64,000 bases of DNA, taken from Mobilibacterium timonense. GTDB taxonomy: Bacteria > Bacillota > Clostridia > Peptostreptococcales > Anaerovoracaceae. Of this stretch, positions 62,220 through 64,000 are shown piece after piece. Each line of letters starts with the position of its first letter. Position 1 is the first letter of the stretch. The position numbers and the translations under genes are program-made. Below the pieces are notes generated by a model. The model ran no database searches. It was given only the letters and a program-made list of their open reading frames with translations, and was not told where the DNA came from. The DNA lies in NCBI RefSeq assembly GCF_900155555.1, contig NZ_FUHN01000006.1, forward strand, positions 372,001-436,000, read 5' to 3'.

Positions 62220-63455
62220 ATGGACAGCCCAAGAGTCAAGGAATACAAGAAACAGATCCAGACGCTATTCAGCCGCGCAAAAGTGCATGGCTTCGTCGAC
62301 TGGCGGCACATGGGTCCGCTGACAAGCGGAATATTAGATCTGATGGACGATGCCAGGAAAGTGATGTCCGCCCCGGAGGACCGGTGGGATCTTTTTGCGG
62401 TAGCGAATGCTGTTTTCCTGAAATGGGGAAAGACCGACATGGATGATGACGGCGATACGCAGATGGTCATGGATGAAGTGACTGACGCCTGGGACGATGT
62501 TATCTGCCGCCTTGCCGATGAGAAAGAACAGAAGAAGGCACTGGATTTTTTCATGAAGAACACGGACGGCAAAGTGATAGACTACGTGGAGAACTACCTT
62601 TACCAATTCATGGACACGCACTTCAGAACACCCGAATTCCTCAAGATCAAGAGAAGTTTTCTGGAGGATAAGATCCGGCAGGTGGAGTCATCGGACAAGG
62701 ATGACTTCTTGAAAGAATGCGATAAGACCGATCTGAAGGAATACCTGCTGCAGGTGCTTTCTGACGAGGGTGCTCCCATCGAAGAAGTTGAGGCGTATGC
62801 GAAGACCGTCGGGAGACAGGATATTAGCGACAGAATGCTCCGGATCTATGAGGAACGCGGTGAGATCGAGAGGGAGATCGCGCTCCTTCGAAAAATCATA
62901 GAGGAGCAGAAAGGCCGCCCGTTCAGGAGTTTTTCGTATAAGAAGTATGAAATGAAACTGAAGGATATCTATCAGCGGACGGGCCGCGCGGAAGAACATT
63001 ACGCTCTGCTCGGGCAGATGTTTTATGAGTACCCGGGGAACGATGAGCTGTACAAAGAATACAGGGCGACATTTTCGGACGATGGCTGGTGCGATGAGGC
63101 AGAGCAGCACCTCTTTCCTGCCGTCATCGGACGCTATGACGCCATGTCCCTTTTTGAAAAGGAAAAACGCTACGACCTCATGATGGACACCGCGGAAAGG
63201 GTAGGATATTTCGATGGCTACGAGAAAGTCCTGAGGGAACGCTATCCTGAGAGATGCCTGAAGATCCTGGCGATGAACGCCGACGACGAAATGGAGCGTG
63301 CTACCCAGCGTAAGGGGTACCGCAAGGTAGCAAGGATTCTGAAGAAAATGCTTAAATATCCTGGCGGCGATACGGTCGCAAAAGCCTTGGCGGAAAAGTA
63401 CAGGAAAGAGTACCCGCGAAGACCGGCGCTGTGGGAAGAGCTGGAGAGATTCTGA
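62220..63455 (+). CDS. Unrecognised helical-repeat protein
   Basis: 411 residues, almost wholly helical and charged, with no membrane segment. The second half has TPR-like helix pairs (KLKDIYQRTGRAEEHYALLGQMF, MMDTAERVGYFDGYEKVLRE). The end, RKVARILKKMLKYPGGDTVAKAL, AEKYRKEYPRRPALWEELERF, resembles the C-terminus of SWIM-zinc-finger proteins of the DUF6880 kind, but the SWIM zinc motif is not present here. GGAGAGGAG lies about 12 bases before the ATG. It is the partner of the gene at 60660. Function unknown; a scaffold role is a guess from the repeat architecture. Confidence 0.7.
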   Translation: MDSPRVKEYKKQIQTLFSRAKVHGFVDWRHMGPLTSGILDLMDDARKVMSAPEDRWDLFAVANAVFLKWGKTDMDDDGDTQMVMDEVTDAWDDVICRLADEKEQKKALDFFMKNTDGKVIDYVENYLYQFMDTHFRTPEFLKIKRSFLEDKIRQVESSDKDDFLKECDKTDLKEYLLQVLSDEGAPIEEVEAYAKTVGRQDISDRMLRIYEERGEIEREIALLRKIIEEQKGRPFRSFSYKKYEMKLKDIYQRTGRAEEHYALLGQMFYEYPGNDELYKEYRATFSDDGWCDEAEQHLFPAVIGRYDAMSLFEKEKRYDLMMDTAERVGYFDGYEKVLRERYPERCLKILAMNADDEMERATQRKGYRKVARILKKMLKYPGGDTVAKALAEKYRKEYPRRPALWEELERF

Positions 63456-64000
63456 CAGAATTCACATATTCAACTTGCCATTTACGACGACCGCCTTGAG
63501 ATCACTTCGCCTGGAGGTCTGCTTCCGGGAGTGACGGTTGAAAAAATGCGAGAGGGATATTCCAAGATCCGAAACAAGGCACTGGCACATGCATTTCTCT
63601 ACATGAACATGATCGAGGAGTGGGGAAGCGGTGTCCCGAAAATCGTGCGGGAAATGGAAGAATATGGCCTCCAGGAGCCGGAGTTTATAGATATGGAAAT
63701 AGGATTTCGTGTCAATCTGTACCGGTATCAAGATTTGTCTACTAACCAAGAAACTAACCAAGAAATTGAAAACACTAACCAAGAAACTAACCAAGAAATT
63801 GAAAACACTAACCAAGAAACTAACCAAGAAATTATTCAGAAAGCCACGGATACTGAGCAGAAGGCGTGCCAAAAGACAGATCTTGTATCTGAGATGTCAA
63901 ACATGGATAAGATCCGCAACGCAATTGCAGAGAATCCTTACGTTACGCAAAAAGAACTTCAGAAAATTACAGGCCTATCTAGAAGTGGGGTGCGTTACAT
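63456..64000 (+). pseudogene. 5'-truncated AlbA_2/GHKL-type gene running off the window
   Basis: An open frame continues in phase directly after the stop of the previous gene with no start codon or ribosome site. It encodes only the second half of an AlbA_2-type protein: YDDRLEITSPGGLLPG, IRNKALAHAFLYMNMIEEWGSGVPKIVREM, then a linker made of an 11-residue unit (TNQETNQEIEN) encoded by a 33-bp tandem repeat at about 63736-63830, and the start of a winged helix (IRNAIAENPYVTQKELQKITGLSRSGVRY). The N-terminal AlbA_2 half is missing, so it is a remnant, unless a start further inside (Met in EKMREGY) is used. The right end lies outside the window. Confidence 0.75.

Overview
The window reads as chromosome of a GC-rich, anaerobic Gram-positive bacterium, most likely a Clostridia-class Bacillota. 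The signs are strong AGGAGG-type ribosome sites, an oxygen-sensitive ThiH, class II aldolase, TelA/XpaC, OmpR-type two-component pairs, yybP-ykoY and TPP riboswitches, and no outer-membrane genes. Genus cannot be fixed from the sequence alone.

Layout. 1-3 kb: sulfur assimilation (O-acetylhomoserine sulfhydrylase behind a Cys-codon leader peptide, then cysteine synthase). 3.5-7 kb: a secreted DUF1002 protein, a PD-(D/E)XK-like protein and a Cys-rich C_GCAxxG_C_C protein. 8.2-14.5 kb: polyphosphate kinase/exopolyphosphatase pair (minus strand), an S15 peptidase-type hydrolase and an NfeD-like membrane protein. 16-20.6 kb: a glycolipid-type glycosyltransferase, a polysaccharide deacetylase and a two-component system. 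20.6-23.6 kb: a Mn2+-riboswitch-controlled P-type ATPase. 23.6-28.3 kb: a TPP-riboswitch-controlled thiamine operon whose first gene is only the C-terminal iron-sulfur tail of ThiC, followed by thiS, thiF, thiG, thiH and a TenI/ThiE-like gene. 29.4-37.6 kb: a second two-component system, a DUF915 hydrolase and a giant GGDEF/EAL protein. 38.5-42.6 kb: class II aldolase, XpaC-like and TelA.

43.3-64 kb is an accessory defence island with visibly more AT-rich DNA in much of its length. It holds a Schlafen/AlbA_2 regulator-like protein, then a tightly packed SNF2-type helicase / DUF4391 / type III Mod / DUF1016 nuclease / type III Res cassette, a YobI-like P-loop NTPase, a fused GmrSD-type (DUF262-HNH) restriction protein, two unrecognised genes, and a 5'-truncated second AlbA_2-type gene that runs off the right edge.

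The gene-poor gaps are unusual. They carry (i) a dispersed ~500-bp structured element in three long copies (15.1, 28.5 and, inverted, 37.6 kb) with perfect hairpins, compensatory base changes and, in two copies, a terminal intrinsic terminator, plus two short or rearranged relatives (4.4 and 7.4 kb); (ii) many unrelated tandem arrays of different period (19, 22, 25, 37, 41, 104 and 134 bp); and (iii) an eight-unit, 53-bp-period array of AGCAGTA...TACTGCT inverted repeats at the left border of the defence island, flanked by two related long palindromes, one of which overlaps the promoter of the AlbA_2 gene. A single isolated unit of the same inverted repeat lies 28 kb away. The arrays in (iii) and the elements in (i) are the best candidates for something undescribed.
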